64,000 nucleotides of DNA, from positions 186,001 through 250,000 of the forward strand of contig NZ_JANUBZ010000004.1 in assembly GCF_024808665.1 (NCBI RefSeq), read 5' to 3'. Shown here one piece after another: positions 18,889 through 27,819 of the stretch. The position numbers and the translations under genes are program-made. This stretch comes from Mucilaginibacter empetricola. Lineage in GTDB: Bacteria; Bacteroidota; Bacteroidia; Sphingobacteriales; Sphingobacteriaceae. The notes beneath the pieces are model-generated. The model saw only the letters and a program-made list of their open reading frames with translations. It was not told the DNA's origin and ran no database searches. The stretch's first letter is position 1, and the number at the start of each line of letters is the position of its first letter.

Positions 18889-19644
18889 TTAAATGTTCAG
18901 GTAAGCCAGCAGATCATTAAGGTTTTTTCCAATACCGTCCGGTATGGCTCCTAATTGCTCCAAGGGCATTTGCATACCATTCACCCAAAAGGTTTGATAA
19001 CCAAATATTTTTGCGCCGGCAAGGTCCCAGCCGGCAAAAGGAACAAACAATATCTCTTCTTTAGCCAGGCTAAAGGCACTCATGCCTAAAGCGTAAGTGG
19101 CAGGATCTGGCTTATACTTTTTTAACTGATCTACACTGATCATATGCTCGAAATAATGATCTATTTGATTATTGGTTGCATTAACCAACAGCATTTCAGG
19201 TGTGTAGTTTGATAAAATTCCTAAACGCAAACCTGCGGACTTTAATCGTGATAGCGCCGTTGGCACTTCCTGCCAAACTTGTAAATGATAATAAGCTTCC
19301 ATTAGTTTTTTTCGCTGTAGTTCTGATATTCCTATCCCAAGCAATGTGCCCGCAAAAATCAACGCGTCTTCGGTTACTTTAAAAAAATCCTGGTAGTTAC
19401 CGGCTAAACTTCTTAACCAAGTATATTCAAACTGCCTTATTCGCCATTCCTTTATCAGTTCATCACTTTTTTCAGGAAATAACTGCGCAGCTATTTTGAA
19501 TACAGGCCGCGCGTCAAATATAGGGAAGCCATCAAATATTATGGCTTTGATAGATGAACTTGGGAAATTATCCTTTATTGCTGTGTGTAAATAAACGGCA
19601 GCAGTTAAAGCGCCGCCTACGGCCAAAAATTCGCGTCTGTCCAT
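18889..19644 (-). CDS. HAD-superfamily haloacid dehalogenase-like protein with Tat signal
   Basis: About 251 aa from MDRREFLAVGGALTAAVYLH, a twin-arginine export signal (RREFL). The start at 19644 is favoured over 19662 by GAGGAA seven bases upstream. HAD motifs: nucleophile region AIIFDGFPIFD, motif II LSNYTP, motif III lysine in KKYKPDPATY, and a late acidic motif replaced by FVPFAGWDLAGAK. The arrangement is that of L-2-haloacid dehalogenase type II (hydrolysis of 2-haloacids to hydroxyacids), unusually routed to the periplasm. The FVPFAGWD stretch, where V-x-(S/A)-x-x-x-D is usual, keeps the aspartate. First gene of an operon with the AraC regulator. Confidence 0.85.
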   Translation of the reverse strand: MDRREFLAVGGALTAAVYLHTAIKDNFPSSSIKAIIFDGFPIFDARPVFKIAAQLFPEKSDELIKEWRIRQFEYTWLRSLAGNYQDFFKVTEDALIFAGTLLGIGISELQRKKLMEAYYHLQVWQEVPTALSRLKSAGLRLGILSNYTPEMLLVNATNNQIDHYFEHMISVDQLKKYKPDPATYALGMSAFSLAKEEILFVPFAGWDLAGAKIFGYQTFWVNGMQMPLEQLGAIPDGIGKNLNDLLAYLNI

Positions 19645-19685
19645 GTATTCCTCGTTGGTCATGTCGTTAGTATATAATACATTTC

Positions 19686-19769
19686 ATGTTAATTTTATGC
19701 CAGTAGATAAATATGTGATTATCAGTAAGTTATTTCTATTTTTCGATTACGGTTGCGGCGGTATTTCGC
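19686..19769 (-). promoter_or_regulatory. Palindrome plus sigma-54-like promoter of the dehalogenase operon
   Basis: On the minus strand TGGCAT (19702-19697), AAAAT, TAACAT (19691-19686). The variant palindrome GCGGTATTTCGC lies at 19758-19769, its centre 61.5 bp from the T of TGGCAT, exactly as at 13304-13392. The predicted TSS is near 19676. The -12 box is non-canonical. Confidence 0.6.
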
Positions 19770-19943
19770 CGTTATGGTTATAGCGATTGATATAACGTAT
19801 TGATTAATGAACCTGCTTGCTTTATAATTTAGACCCAAAGATTGTTCGAAAAAAGAAAAATTCAACACGCTGCCATAACTAATTGACGAGTGCAATTACC
19901 GTGAATCTTACAGTGCGCTATTTCGACTTCAACGGTAAATACA

Positions 19944-20026
19944 GCGATATATCGCCTGTATTAAATCTTTGAAATATTATAAGTGTCTGATTACAAGAGC
20001 TTTGATATCTGGCATTAAGTTGTCTA
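19944..20026 (+). promoter_or_regulatory. Palindrome plus sigma-54-like promoter of the 20158-27745 operon
   Basis: GCGATATATCGC at 19944-19955 is followed, 60.5 bp from its centre, by TGGCAT (20010-20015), TAAGT, TGTCTA (20021-20026) on the plus strand. The predicted TSS near 20036 leaves a ~120-nt leader before 20158. Another TGGCAT at 20126-20131 is closer to the gene but lacks the spacing. Confidence 0.6.
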
Positions 20027-20157
20027 TAGGTCGAGCAAACAAACTGGAATAAATCAATGGCAGATAAGTCCAAGCAATATCCGGTATTGTCCATGTCAGC
20101 AGCCATTTTACCGAAGTAATTTTGCTGGCATAAATAGTTAAAAACAATATTTCTATT

Positions 20158-20742
20158 ATGAAAAATTCATTTATATCATTTATTGCAGGCCTGGACCAGT
20201 TTGGCAAAAAAGCTGCCCGCTTTGGGATTGTCGTGGTTTTCCTTTGGATAGGGGGACTGAAATTTTTCACTTTTGAAGCAGACAGCCTGGTGCCATTTGT
20301 GGCGAACAGCCCTTTTATGTCATTTTTTTATAGCCATCCATCTCAATATAAAAAACACATGAACCCGGAAGGGGAATTGATCCCCGCCAATCATCAGTGG
20401 CAGGAAGCAAATAATACCTATGGTTTCTCAACCGGGTTGGGTATCATATTGGTAACGCTGGCAATTTTAATTGCTTCATACAAAGTAGTTCCTGTTCCAA
20501 GCATGATAGCCAGCATGCTGATCTTTATCATGACGCTGGGTACACTATCTTTTTTAATAACTACCCCCGAAAGCTGGGTGCCACATTTAAGTGATAAAGA
20601 CTGGGGCTTTCCTTTTTTATCTGGAAGAGGCCGCCTAGTCATTAAAGACATCGTTATTCTTGGCGGAGCAATTATTACGATGAGCGAAACCGCCGCCCTT
20701 TACCTTAAACGCAAACAAATATGTCAACAAAATAAATCCTAA
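20158..20742 (+). CDS. DUF417 (YkgB/RclC-like) inner-membrane protein
   Basis: 194 aa with about four transmembrane helices (FGIVVVFLWIGGLKFFTF; GFSTGLGIILVTLAILIA; MIASMLIFIMTLGTLSFL; IKDIVILGGAIITM) and the DUF417 hallmarks KFTxFEAxxIxPxVxxSPFM-like (KFFTFEADSLVPFVANSPFM) and the FLSGRGRLVIKD segment. In E. coli the family member RclC is part of the reactive-chlorine response. Here it heads a ten-gene operon with peroxidase, dehalogenase-like and thioredoxin-like genes, which supports an oxidant or electrophile stress role. The exact activity of the family is unknown. Confidence 0.88.
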   Translation: MKNSFISFIAGLDQFGKKAARFGIVVVFLWIGGLKFFTFEADSLVPFVANSPFMSFFYSHPSQYKKHMNPEGELIPANHQWQEANNTYGFSTGLGIILVTLAILIASYKVVPVPSMIASMLIFIMTLGTLSFLITTPESWVPHLSDKDWGFPFLSGRGRLVIKDIVILGGAIITMSETAALYLKRKQICQQNKS

Positions 20743-20753
20743 AATTTAATGAT

Positions 20754-21293
20754 ATGAAAACCATAACCGTCCCAACCCGCGACCAGGTAAGCACCGATTC
20801 GCAATTACTTTTTGACGTAATGCAAAAGCGCCTCGGGAAAGTACCTAATCTATATGCTACCATGGGCCGATCGCCATTCGCACTGAAAGCGTTTATGAAC
20901 CTGGAAGAAACACTTAACGCAGGCGCGTTTGACCCAAAAGAAAGAGAAGCTATCGCTTTGGTTGTTTCTGAAGTGAATGAATGCGCCTATTGCCTGGCAG
21001 GACATACCATGCTGGCCATTAAAAGAGGACTTACCAAAGAAGAAACCCTTGAAATAAGAAAAGGAGTGGTGCAAGATCCTAAACTAAACGCGATAGTGCA
21101 ATTAGCTAAAGCGATAACGGAAACTAAAGGAAACCCTTCGGAGCAGTACCTCACCCAATTTTATGAGGTAGGTTTTAATGAAGGTGCGGTTATGGACCTG
21201 ATCGGCTTGGTGATCGTGCGGCTTTTCACCAACTATGTTTTCGCTTTAACCAACATACCTGTTGATTTCCCGCTGGCTGATTCTATAAAATAA
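20754..21293 (+). CDS. AhpD-like carboxymuconolactone decarboxylase family peroxidase
   Basis: 179 aa. The core (AIALVVSEVNECAYCLAGHT) has the AhpD redox motif E-x-x-x-C-x-x-C with C77 and C80 and the following histidine, seen in alkylhydroperoxidase D-type disulfide reductases. The remainder is helical, and the C-terminus (VIVRLFTNYVFALTNIPVDFP) matches relatives annotated as carboxymuconolactone decarboxylase family. Predicted cytosolic thiol peroxidase or disulfide relay. Starts 11 bp after the DUF417 gene, so the two are translationally close. Confidence 0.9.
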   Translation: MKTITVPTRDQVSTDSQLLFDVMQKRLGKVPNLYATMGRSPFALKAFMNLEETLNAGAFDPKEREAIALVVSEVNECAYCLAGHTMLAIKRGLTKEETLEIRKGVVQDPKLNAIVQLAKAITETKGNPSEQYLTQFYEVGFNEGAVMDLIGLVIVRLFTNYVFALTNIPVDFPLADSIK

Positions 21294-21321
21294 TTAACTA
21301 ATGCACTCCTAACCGGCAAAA

Positions 21322-21789
21322 ATGGAAAATAATCGGCGGCTGTTTCTTCAGCAAATTGCATGTTGTTTTCTTTTTGCTGTTCATCCATTAAAAACAAACA
21401 GTAATATGAATACCCAGGGAATAATTACCCGGACAAGCCCATACGATGTTAAGGAAACTATTGACAGGTTAGTCGTTTTGTTAGAGAAACATGGCGCCAC
21501 TATTTACAGCCGCATCAATCAGCAAAGCGAAGCCAGGCACGCCGGCAAGGATATTTTTCCGGTTGAGTTTCTTTTGTTTGGCAATCCTGCAAATGGAAGC
21601 ACCATTATGGAAACTAATCCACTTGCCGCGCTTGACCTTCCATTGAAAATACTCGCATGGGAAGGAACGGACCAGGTGGTGAGGGTATCTTTTAATGATC
21701 CGGTATATATTCAAAAAAGATACTCCCTGCCTATTCAGCTGGTTGTACCGTTAAACCTTACGCCGCTGATTGACAAGGCTCTCGCTTAA
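21322..21789 (+). CDS. DUF302 domain protein
   Basis: 155 aa. After an N-terminal hydrophobic stretch (LQQIACCFLFAVHPL, possibly a signal or lipoprotein-like segment), the DUF302 pattern is clear: TSPYDVKETIDRLVVLLEKHG, then FPVEFLLFGNPANGSTIME, PLAALDLPLKILAWEG. This domain forms small dimeric folds of unknown function that often accompany redox or envelope-stress genes. Alternative start at the internal Met (MNTQGIITR) would remove the hydrophobic leader. Fourth position from the operon promoter counts as accessory to oxidant defence only by context. Confidence 0.85.
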   Translation: MENNRRLFLQQIACCFLFAVHPLKTNSNMNTQGIITRTSPYDVKETIDRLVVLLEKHGATIYSRINQQSEARHAGKDIFPVEFLLFGNPANGSTIMETNPLAALDLPLKILAWEGTDQVVRVSFNDPVYIQKRYSLPIQLVVPLNLTPLIDKALA

Positions 21790-21831
21790 AATTAAAACGC
21801 AAAATTATTTAAACTTAAAACCAGAGAAAAA

Positions 21832-22245
21832 ATGAATAATCCTGAAAGGCTATCAGATGAAGATAAACTTCAAATTGCCACCACTTTCCTAAGTTCACTC
21901 AGGAGCCGGAATTGGCAAATGATGCATACCATATTAACCGAAGATGCTTCATGGACATTGCCCGGTACAAGTCTACTATCAGGCGAGGCAAAAGGCGCTG
22001 ATGCCGTTGTTGACCGTGCCCGCAAGCTTCGCAACTTTGGAGTTATGGTGGAGTTATTGCACGTATTGTACAGTATGGACGGCATAGCAGTATCACTGCA
22101 TAACACTGCCGGGCGGGGCGAATTAAAACTGGATGAGTATGTGGTTATTGTGATGGAGCTACGGGATAAAAGGATAGCCAAATTGACTACTCATTTACAT
22201 GATGTGCCTGCCATTGACGGGTTTTTTGTTGAAGGAATAATTTAA
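21832..22245 (+). CDS. NTF2-like (SnoaL-type) protein
   Basis: 137 aa, soluble. Features of the NTF2-like cone fold: helix QIATTFLSSLRSRNWQMMHTI, then EDASWTLPGTSLLSGEAKGADAVVDRA, and strand ELKLDEYVVIVMELRDKRI with the late H-x-H-D near LTTHLHDVP. Relatives include SnoaL-like polyketide cyclases and dehydratase-like enzymes or binding proteins for small hydrophobic ligands. Catalytic assignment is not possible from sequence. Sits in the detoxification operon between DUF302 and the metallo-hydrolase. Confidence 0.8.
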   Translation: MNNPERLSDEDKLQIATTFLSSLRSRNWQMMHTILTEDASWTLPGTSLLSGEAKGADAVVDRARKLRNFGVMVELLHVLYSMDGIAVSLHNTAGRGELKLDEYVVIVMELRDKRIAKLTTHLHDVPAIDGFFVEGII

Positions 22246-22265
22246 CGTCTATTAAATCAATATCA

Positions 22266-23138
22266 ATGATGAAATCATTAAAAATTACCATGCTGGTGGT
22301 GCTGATAGCTTTCACACAATTGGCAATAGCGCAAACCGCGAAATCCTTTCAATGGATAGGCGGCCCAACCTATGTATTGCATTTGGGCAGCTTTAAAATA
22401 TTGACAGATCCAATGCTCAGCCCCAAAAGCGATACGGCCTTCTTTATTGCAAAGCACCCGACAACAGGCGCGCTTAACGCGCCTATACAACGGTATATAG
22501 CTCCTGCAAAGTTTGATACTTCGTACATTGACCTGCTGCTGATCAGCCATCCGCATGCCGACCATTTTGACAAGGAAGCAAAAGCCGCGCTAAATAAGCA
22601 ATTGTTTGTAATAGCCCCGGGAGTAAATAAAGACCTCATCAAAAGCTGGGGTTTTACCCGTACTACGGGATTAAACTGGGGAGATTCATCTGTGTTAGTT
22701 AAGGGAGATGAAACTTTGAGAATTATAGCTGTCGAGGCGATGCATGCTAAAGATGAACCATTAAAAACTCAATTGGGTAAAGGCAATGGGTATATTATTG
22801 AGTATACCAGGGGGCGCAATGTTTACCGCATTTACTGGACAGGGGATACGGTATGGTTTGATGAAATACAGGATAATACTAAATACGGGCGAATTAACCT
22901 GCTGATACCTGATATGGGTTCGGTGGGCTCTGACGGAAAGATAGGCAGGCGCGGATTAAACGCGCAGGATTGCCTTAAAATTGTTAAAGCATTAAACCCT
23001 GACCGTATTACGCCTGTACACCACACCACGTTTTCGATGTATGTAGAGCCGATCTCTGTTTTACAACAGACTTTAGATACCACCAAATACAAAAGTAGAT
23101 TGAGCATTATTAAAACGGGCGGGATCATCAAGTTGTAA
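22266..23138 (+). CDS. Exported metallo-beta-lactamase-fold hydrolase (UlaG-like)
   Basis: 290 aa with a signal peptide (MLVVLIAFTQLAIAQ). The MBL-fold zinc motif is SHPHADHFDKEA (H-x-H-x-D-H), preceded by GGPTYVLHLGSFKILTDPML, which is characteristic of the UlaG/RomA-type branch. Later metal ligands are TGDTVWFDE and the terminal PVHHTTFSMY. Predicted periplasmic metal-dependent hydrolase, substrate unknown (this branch includes lactonases and phosphodiesterases). All ligands needed for a two-zinc site appear present. Confidence 0.88.
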   Translation: MMKSLKITMLVVLIAFTQLAIAQTAKSFQWIGGPTYVLHLGSFKILTDPMLSPKSDTAFFIAKHPTTGALNAPIQRYIAPAKFDTSYIDLLLISHPHADHFDKEAKAALNKQLFVIAPGVNKDLIKSWGFTRTTGLNWGDSSVLVKGDETLRIIAVEAMHAKDEPLKTQLGKGNGYIIEYTRGRNVYRIYWTGDTVWFDEIQDNTKYGRINLLIPDMGSVGSDGKIGRRGLNAQDCLKIVKALNPDRITPVHHTTFSMYVEPISVLQQTLDTTKYKSRLSIIKTGGIIKL

Positions 23139-23150
23139 GGATTCACTCCT

Positions 23151-23561
23151 ATGGAAATCAAACAGATCAAGCCACCTTTTGACAAAGCAGCAGCCCTGAT
23201 AAAAGTGCAAAGAGCTGAAGATGCCTGGAATACCCAAGACCCGGAGCGGATAGCGATGGCCTATACGCTGGATACGGAATGGCGCAATCGTTCCAGCTTT
23301 ATCAATGGCCGCAACGAGGTGATAAGTTTTTTAACGGCCAAATGGCAGCAGGAATTAAATTATAAACTCAAAAAGGAATTATGGGCATTTCATGAGAATA
23401 GGATCGCTGTGCGGTTTGAATATGAATACCAAAACATAAACGGCAAATGGTTCAGGGCTTACGGAAATGAGAATTGGGAATTTGATGACCAAGGACTGAT
23501 GTCCAAACGATTCGCCAGCATTAATGATGTAGCGATTTCGGAAACCGGTCGCCGACTGTGA
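23151..23561 (+). CDS. DUF1348 family (NTF2-like) protein
   Basis: 136 aa. Contains the DUF1348 signature AEDAWNTQDPERIAMAYT, then DTEWRNRSSFINGRNEVISF, FLTAKWQQELNYKLKKELWA, NRIAVRFEYEYQN and GNENWEFDDQGLM. The family has an NTF2-like fold and no established biochemical role. Second NTF2-like gene in this operon, 12 bp after the metallo-hydrolase. Complete length. Confidence 0.9.
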   Translation: MEIKQIKPPFDKAAALIKVQRAEDAWNTQDPERIAMAYTLDTEWRNRSSFINGRNEVISFLTAKWQQELNYKLKKELWAFHENRIAVRFEYEYQNINGKWFRAYGNENWEFDDQGLMSKRFASINDVAISETGRRL

Positions 23562-23595
23562 AATAATCAATCCAGATAAAACAAAATTAAAAACA

Positions 23596-24573
23596 ATGAA
23601 AGCAATAAATCATGTACGGGCGGTCCTTGTGATTCTCCTTGTGCTGTTCTACCAGCCACTATGGGCAAAGATTGGTCACCAATTAAATAAAACCAATACC
23701 ATGACAGACGAAGCAACTCATTACCGCAATATTACTATAAAGGGGGTCAATATTTTTTACCGGGAAGCCGGGCCTAAAGATGCCCCTGTGATACTGCTGA
23801 TGCACGGTTACCCGACCTCATCTTTTATGTTCAGGAATTTGATTCCCATTTTAAGTAAAAAATATCATGTTATCGCGCCGGATATGCCCGGTTTTGGATT
23901 TTCGGATGCCCCGGCACGGGAAGAATACGCCTATACATTTGATAACATTGCCAACACCATGCAGGGATTCATTGATGAACTTAACCTGAAGCGTTTCGCC
24001 ATCTATATTTTCGATTACGGCGCGCCGGTGGGTTTACGACTGGCCATCCACAATCCTGACCGGATAACAGGCATCATATCACAAAATGGAAACGCTTACG
24101 AACAGGGATTATTGGATTGGAGCCACGGACTTGTAAAGGCCTATTGGGAGAATGACTCCCAAGAAAATCGCGATAAAGTGAGGCCCTTCTTTAACCCGGA
24201 AGGTACCAATTTCCAATACCACGAGGGTGTAGTGGATAAGTCGTTGGTCTCACCTGACGGAATATTCCAGGACCAGCAATTGATGGACCGTCCGGGTAAT
24301 GTTGAAAAACAGTTGGACCTGTTACTAGATTATAGGAATAACATTAAGCTGTACCCTGTATTTCAAAAGTATTTCCGCGACCGTAAGCCGCCGATACTGG
24401 CCGTATGGGGAAACAAAGACCCATATTTCTCGCCTCCCGGGGCAGAAGGATTCAAAAAGGACGATCCAAACACAACCGTAAAATTTTACGACACCGGACA
24501 CTTTGCGCTGGAAACGCACGGTACTGAAATCGGACAGGATATTTTGGCATTTATGGCCAAACTCCCTAAATAA
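23596..24573 (+). CDS. Exported alpha/beta hydrolase, haloalkane dehalogenase/epoxide hydrolase-like
   Basis: 325 aa with an N-terminal signal segment. Oxyanion motif MHGYPTSSFMFR, then APDMPGFGFSD, and a nucleophile elbow IFDYGAPVGLRLA in which aspartate replaces the esterase serine, as in haloalkane dehalogenases and epoxide hydrolases. Acid/His region: AVWGNKDPYFSPPG and YDTGHFALETH. The Asp-based elbow makes C-halogen or epoxide hydrolysis the best guess. Together with the haloacid dehalogenase-like gene at 18889 it gives unit 2 a possible organohalogen theme. Substrate not predictable. Confidence 0.85.
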   Translation: MKAINHVRAVLVILLVLFYQPLWAKIGHQLNKTNTMTDEATHYRNITIKGVNIFYREAGPKDAPVILLMHGYPTSSFMFRNLIPILSKKYHVIAPDMPGFGFSDAPAREEYAYTFDNIANTMQGFIDELNLKRFAIYIFDYGAPVGLRLAIHNPDRITGIISQNGNAYEQGLLDWSHGLVKAYWENDSQENRDKVRPFFNPEGTNFQYHEGVVDKSLVSPDGIFQDQQLMDRPGNVEKQLDLLLDYRNNIKLYPVFQKYFRDRKPPILAVWGNKDPYFSPPGAEGFKKDDPNTTVKFYDTGHFALETHGTEIGQDILAFMAKLPK

Positions 24574-24595
24574 TTAAATAATACAAATTCAAAAA

Positions 24596-25743
24596 ATGAT
24601 AAAAAATTGGTTGCTTTTTTTCGGCGTAATCGCGCTGGCGATTACCTGTACCCAAGTGAAAGCGCAGGATATAACTTATAATTTAACGGGAAAGGTTGGG
24701 CAATATTCAGCTCCTGCCAAAGCTTATTTAATGTATATGAATGGGGGGACAGACATGTGGACTCGGTGGGCATTACCAAAGGAATATTCTCCTTTGCAGG
24801 AACGTCCGACCGTCCTAAGGTAGCTACGCTCTTTATCAATACCAAAGGGTCTGGATTTATGGCCTACGATGTCGGATTTATAAATTTTTATCTTGAAGAA
24901 GGAAATATTTCAGTGACAAGCCGCGATTTGCTTCAAAATGCCAAAATATCCGGCGGCCCGCTAAATGAAGATTACGATGCCCTGAAAATAGCGATGAAAA
25001 AAACGGATGAAAAATTGGATAGCGTAAATAATATATTTTTCACTGCTCCGCAGGAAAAACAGAAGTCCACCAAGTTCCGGGACAGCGTTATTAAAGCATC
25101 GTTCAGGGTGGAGGACGAACAAAAATTAGTTGATTTGGATTTTTTTTTTAAAAAAACTTCTTCGATGGTTAGCTTATCTGCCTTAGCATATTACGCAGGT
25201 ATATACCCGGATTCGAGGTTGGTAGAACCCGCATTTAACCTTCTTTCATCTAATGTCCGGACAAGCAAGGCGGGTTTAAGCTATGCCGCCGAAATATCCC
25301 TGATGAAAAAAACGGCTATAGCAGCGGTTGCCCCGGATTTTACGCTAACAGATACATCGGGAAAGCCCGTTTCTCTGCATGATTTCAAAGGCAAATATGT
25401 GCTGATCGACTTTTGGGCTAGCTGGTGCGGGCGTTGCCGTGCAGAAAACCCAAACTTAGTTAGTGCTTATAATTTATACAAACAAAAGAATTTTATAATC
25501 CTGGGTGTTTCATCAGACGTAGCTAAAGCAAAAGATCAATGGTTAAAGGCAATTCATGATGACCGTTTGCCCTGGATACAAGTTGCCGATCTTAACAAAG
25601 GCTCCAAAAACGAAGCAATGGTTTTATACGGTGTCAATAATATTCCACAAAATGTCCTGGTTTCCCCTGACGGAAAAATTATTGAGAAGAACCTCCAGGG
25701 GGGTGACCTGGCAGACAGGCTGCGAAATTTATTCGGTCAATAA
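24596..25743 (+). pseudogene. TlpA-like thiol-disulfide protein, frameshifted at a G run
   Basis: Signal peptide (LLFFGVIALAITCTQVKAQ), DUF4369-like N-terminal domain, and C-terminal thioredoxin fold with WASWCGRCRAENP as the C-x-x-C site. The N-terminal frame (24596) and the main frame (from about 24757, VDSVGITKGIFSFAG) are offset by one base at the six-G run 24741-24751; adding one G restores a continuous protein that aligns with the paralogue at 25827. So it is either a disrupted gene, a phase-variable tract, or an assembly error. If intact it would be a ~380-aa periplasmic reductase. Confidence 0.75.
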
Positions 25744-25826
25744 CCGGGAAGTTTATACTCATGTCTAAATAACTATACCATAAAATGAGCATGGCTCAAC
25801 AGCATATATTATAACAAATACAACCT

Positions 25827-26969
25827 ATGAAAAATAACAAATGGACTAAGCTTTTAGTAATGGCAGCAATAGTTCTGACCGGCGCAAAAGTGCATGCACA
25901 AAATGAGTCTTACACGTTGAATGGAACCATGGGGAAGTTAGCGGCACCTGCGAAAGCTTATCTTTTTTATGGTAATACATCCGGAGGAATTGATTCCGCT
26001 ACTTTCAATAAGGGCACGTTTATTTTTTCCGGAATACTCGATCAGCCAAGGCAGGCTATGCTTTACATTAGTAAAACCGGCGCCGGCCCGCAATCAAGCG
26101 AAAATGGATATATTTTATTTTTCCTGGAACCGGGCTGCTTAAAAGTCAGGATTTCCGGGTCCGTTGAAAACGGCAAGGTTTGGGGAGGGCCAATTAATGC
26201 AGGCAATAATCAGCTAAATACAACTCTTCAGAAAAATAATGCCGCTTTTAAAAAATTGCGGGCAGCCTATTCCGCTATAGCTCCCGGGCAAAAAAACAGC
26301 AAAGAAATACGGGATAGCATTAATAAGGAGAGCGATAAGCGTATTGCGGAACGAAAATCTATTTACCTGGCATTCATCAAAAAACATCCGGCTTCGATGA
26401 TGAGTTTATTCGCACTGAAAAGTTACCAGCTTCCTGTGGCAAATGTTAACGAAGTTGAACCCATATTCAATATACTTTCGGCGAATGTGCGAGCAAGCCT
26501 GGCGGGCCAAAGGTATGCTGCGGAACTCGCCAGGATGAAACATCTCGAGATTGGTGCAATTGCGCCGGATTTTACCATGCCTGATACGTCGGGTAATGCC
26601 ATTTCATTGCATGATTATAGAGGGAAATATGTACTGCTCGATTTTTGGGCAAGCTGGTGTGCCCCTTGCAGGGCCGACAATCCCAATGTGCTTAAAGTAT
26701 ATAATTCTTACAAGGATAAAAACTTTACAGTTTTAAGCATTTCTCTTGACAATGTAAAAAGCAGCTGGCTGAACGCTATCCATCAAGATCATTTGCCCTG
26801 GACGCAAATATGCGATCTAAAAGGCTATGATCCCGTGGGAATTACTCAATTGTATGCGATACACGGCGTTCCGCAAAATTTCCTGATCGACCCTGACGGC
26901 AAAATTGTTGACAAATCATTATCAGCCGTTGATTTGCCTTACAAGTTGAAAGCTATTCTGAACAAATAA
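25827..26969 (+). CDS. TlpA-like thiol-disulfide oxidoreductase with DUF4369 domain
   Basis: 380 aa. Signal peptide ending VHAQ, DUF4369-type N-terminal beta domain (about 25-125, with the YTLNGTMGKL and GTFIFSGILDQPRQAMLYI elements), helical middle, and a C-terminal thioredoxin/AhpC-TSA domain (about 245-380) with LLDFWASWCAPCRADNP as the redox C-x-x-C, and the cis-proline region HGVPQNFLIDPDGKIV. Periplasmic; keeps cysteines reduced or transfers electrons. Close paralogue of the frameshifted gene just upstream, so a local duplication. Confidence 0.9.
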   Translation: MKNNKWTKLLVMAAIVLTGAKVHAQNESYTLNGTMGKLAAPAKAYLFYGNTSGGIDSATFNKGTFIFSGILDQPRQAMLYISKTGAGPQSSENGYILFFLEPGCLKVRISGSVENGKVWGGPINAGNNQLNTTLQKNNAAFKKLRAAYSAIAPGQKNSKEIRDSINKESDKRIAERKSIYLAFIKKHPASMMSLFALKSYQLPVANVNEVEPIFNILSANVRASLAGQRYAAELARMKHLEIGAIAPDFTMPDTSGNAISLHDYRGKYVLLDFWASWCAPCRADNPNVLKVYNSYKDKNFTVLSISLDNVKSSWLNAIHQDHLPWTQICDLKGYDPVGITQLYAIHGVPQNFLIDPDGKIVDKSLSAVDLPYKLKAILNK

Positions 26970-27038
26970 CTAAAATCATCAATGCCAATAATTTGAATTA
27001 ATTGCAATAGGCGTTGTTATCCATTTCTCACAAACAAA

Positions 27039-27745
27039 ATGAAAATTAAAATCTCAATCATCACGTCATGCCTTACCACTATCTTATTCGTTACTGGCTG
27101 CCATGCTACAGTTAGTAAATCCAGTGTGTCCGCTGCAAAAGATACAACCAGCCATACTATGCTTCATCCGGACGCTAATACCGTATACCTGGATACTGCT
27201 GGTAATAAAATAGACGCCAAACTTTTCATGGAAAACATGAAGACCGGTAAGTTCATATTCGAACCCAATATGAAGGACGGTAGAGTAATCAGTATAAAAT
27301 TAAAGGTTTCAGAACAAAAGGTGGCTATGGGTTCCATGGCACCGGTTTTTTCAGGTACTGACTTGGAAGGCCATGCTATTGATTTAAACGCGTTAAGGGG
27401 GAAAACAGTGATCCTGAACTTTTGGTCACCACCTGCGCGCCTTGCCTGGCTGAAATCCCCGAATTAAATGATCTTGTTGCCAAATACAAAGATGACAAAA
27501 GTGTAGTTTTTGTAGCAGTGACCTATAACAGCCCAGATGCGGTAAAAGCGTTCCGGAAAAATAAACCCTTTAAGTTCAACATTCTTGCCGGCCGTACCGA
27601 TATTATTAAACAGTATGGAATCAGCGGTTACCCTACCAGTATGGTGATCGACAAAACCGGCAATGTGGCTTTTTCGCTAACTACATATGACGGCACGAAT
27701 GTTCAATAATTGGACGGCGTGATCGGCGCGCTGAAAAAAATATAG
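27039..27745 (+). pseudogene. TlpA-like lipoprotein, disrupted
   Basis: N-terminal frame MKIKISIITSCLTTILFVTG with a lipobox-like VTGC. The frame continues to LRGKTVILNFW, where one base (a T near 27426) is missing. Restoring it gives FTTCAPCLAEIPELN, i.e. a thioredoxin C-x-x-C, and the rest to YGISGYPTSMVIDKTGN is normal. There is also a TAA at 27707-27709; the original C-terminus LDGVIGALKKI continues in frame to TAG at 27743-27745. Two lesions make a true pseudogene more likely here than an assembly error. Confidence 0.75.
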
Positions 27746-27770
27746 AAAGATCAACATTGTAGAAATAATT

Positions 27771-27819
27771 ACGGGCAGCAAAATTCTCAATTCTTTAAAA
27801 TGAGTTTTTCGCTGCCCGT
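27771..27819. terminator. Long inverted repeat at the convergent operon ends
   Basis: ACGGGCAGC (27771-27779) pairs with GCTGCCCGT (27811-27819) around a 31-nt loop that includes the last codons and stop of the minus-strand gene. A likely bidirectional terminator, with T-rich stretches on both sides of modest length. Confidence 0.5.

Noticed and set aside
20126..20142. TGGCAT box close to the DUF417 gene as the main promoter
   Set aside because: Its -12 region is poor and its distance to the palindrome (about 177 bp) does not match the other sites; kept only as an alternative.
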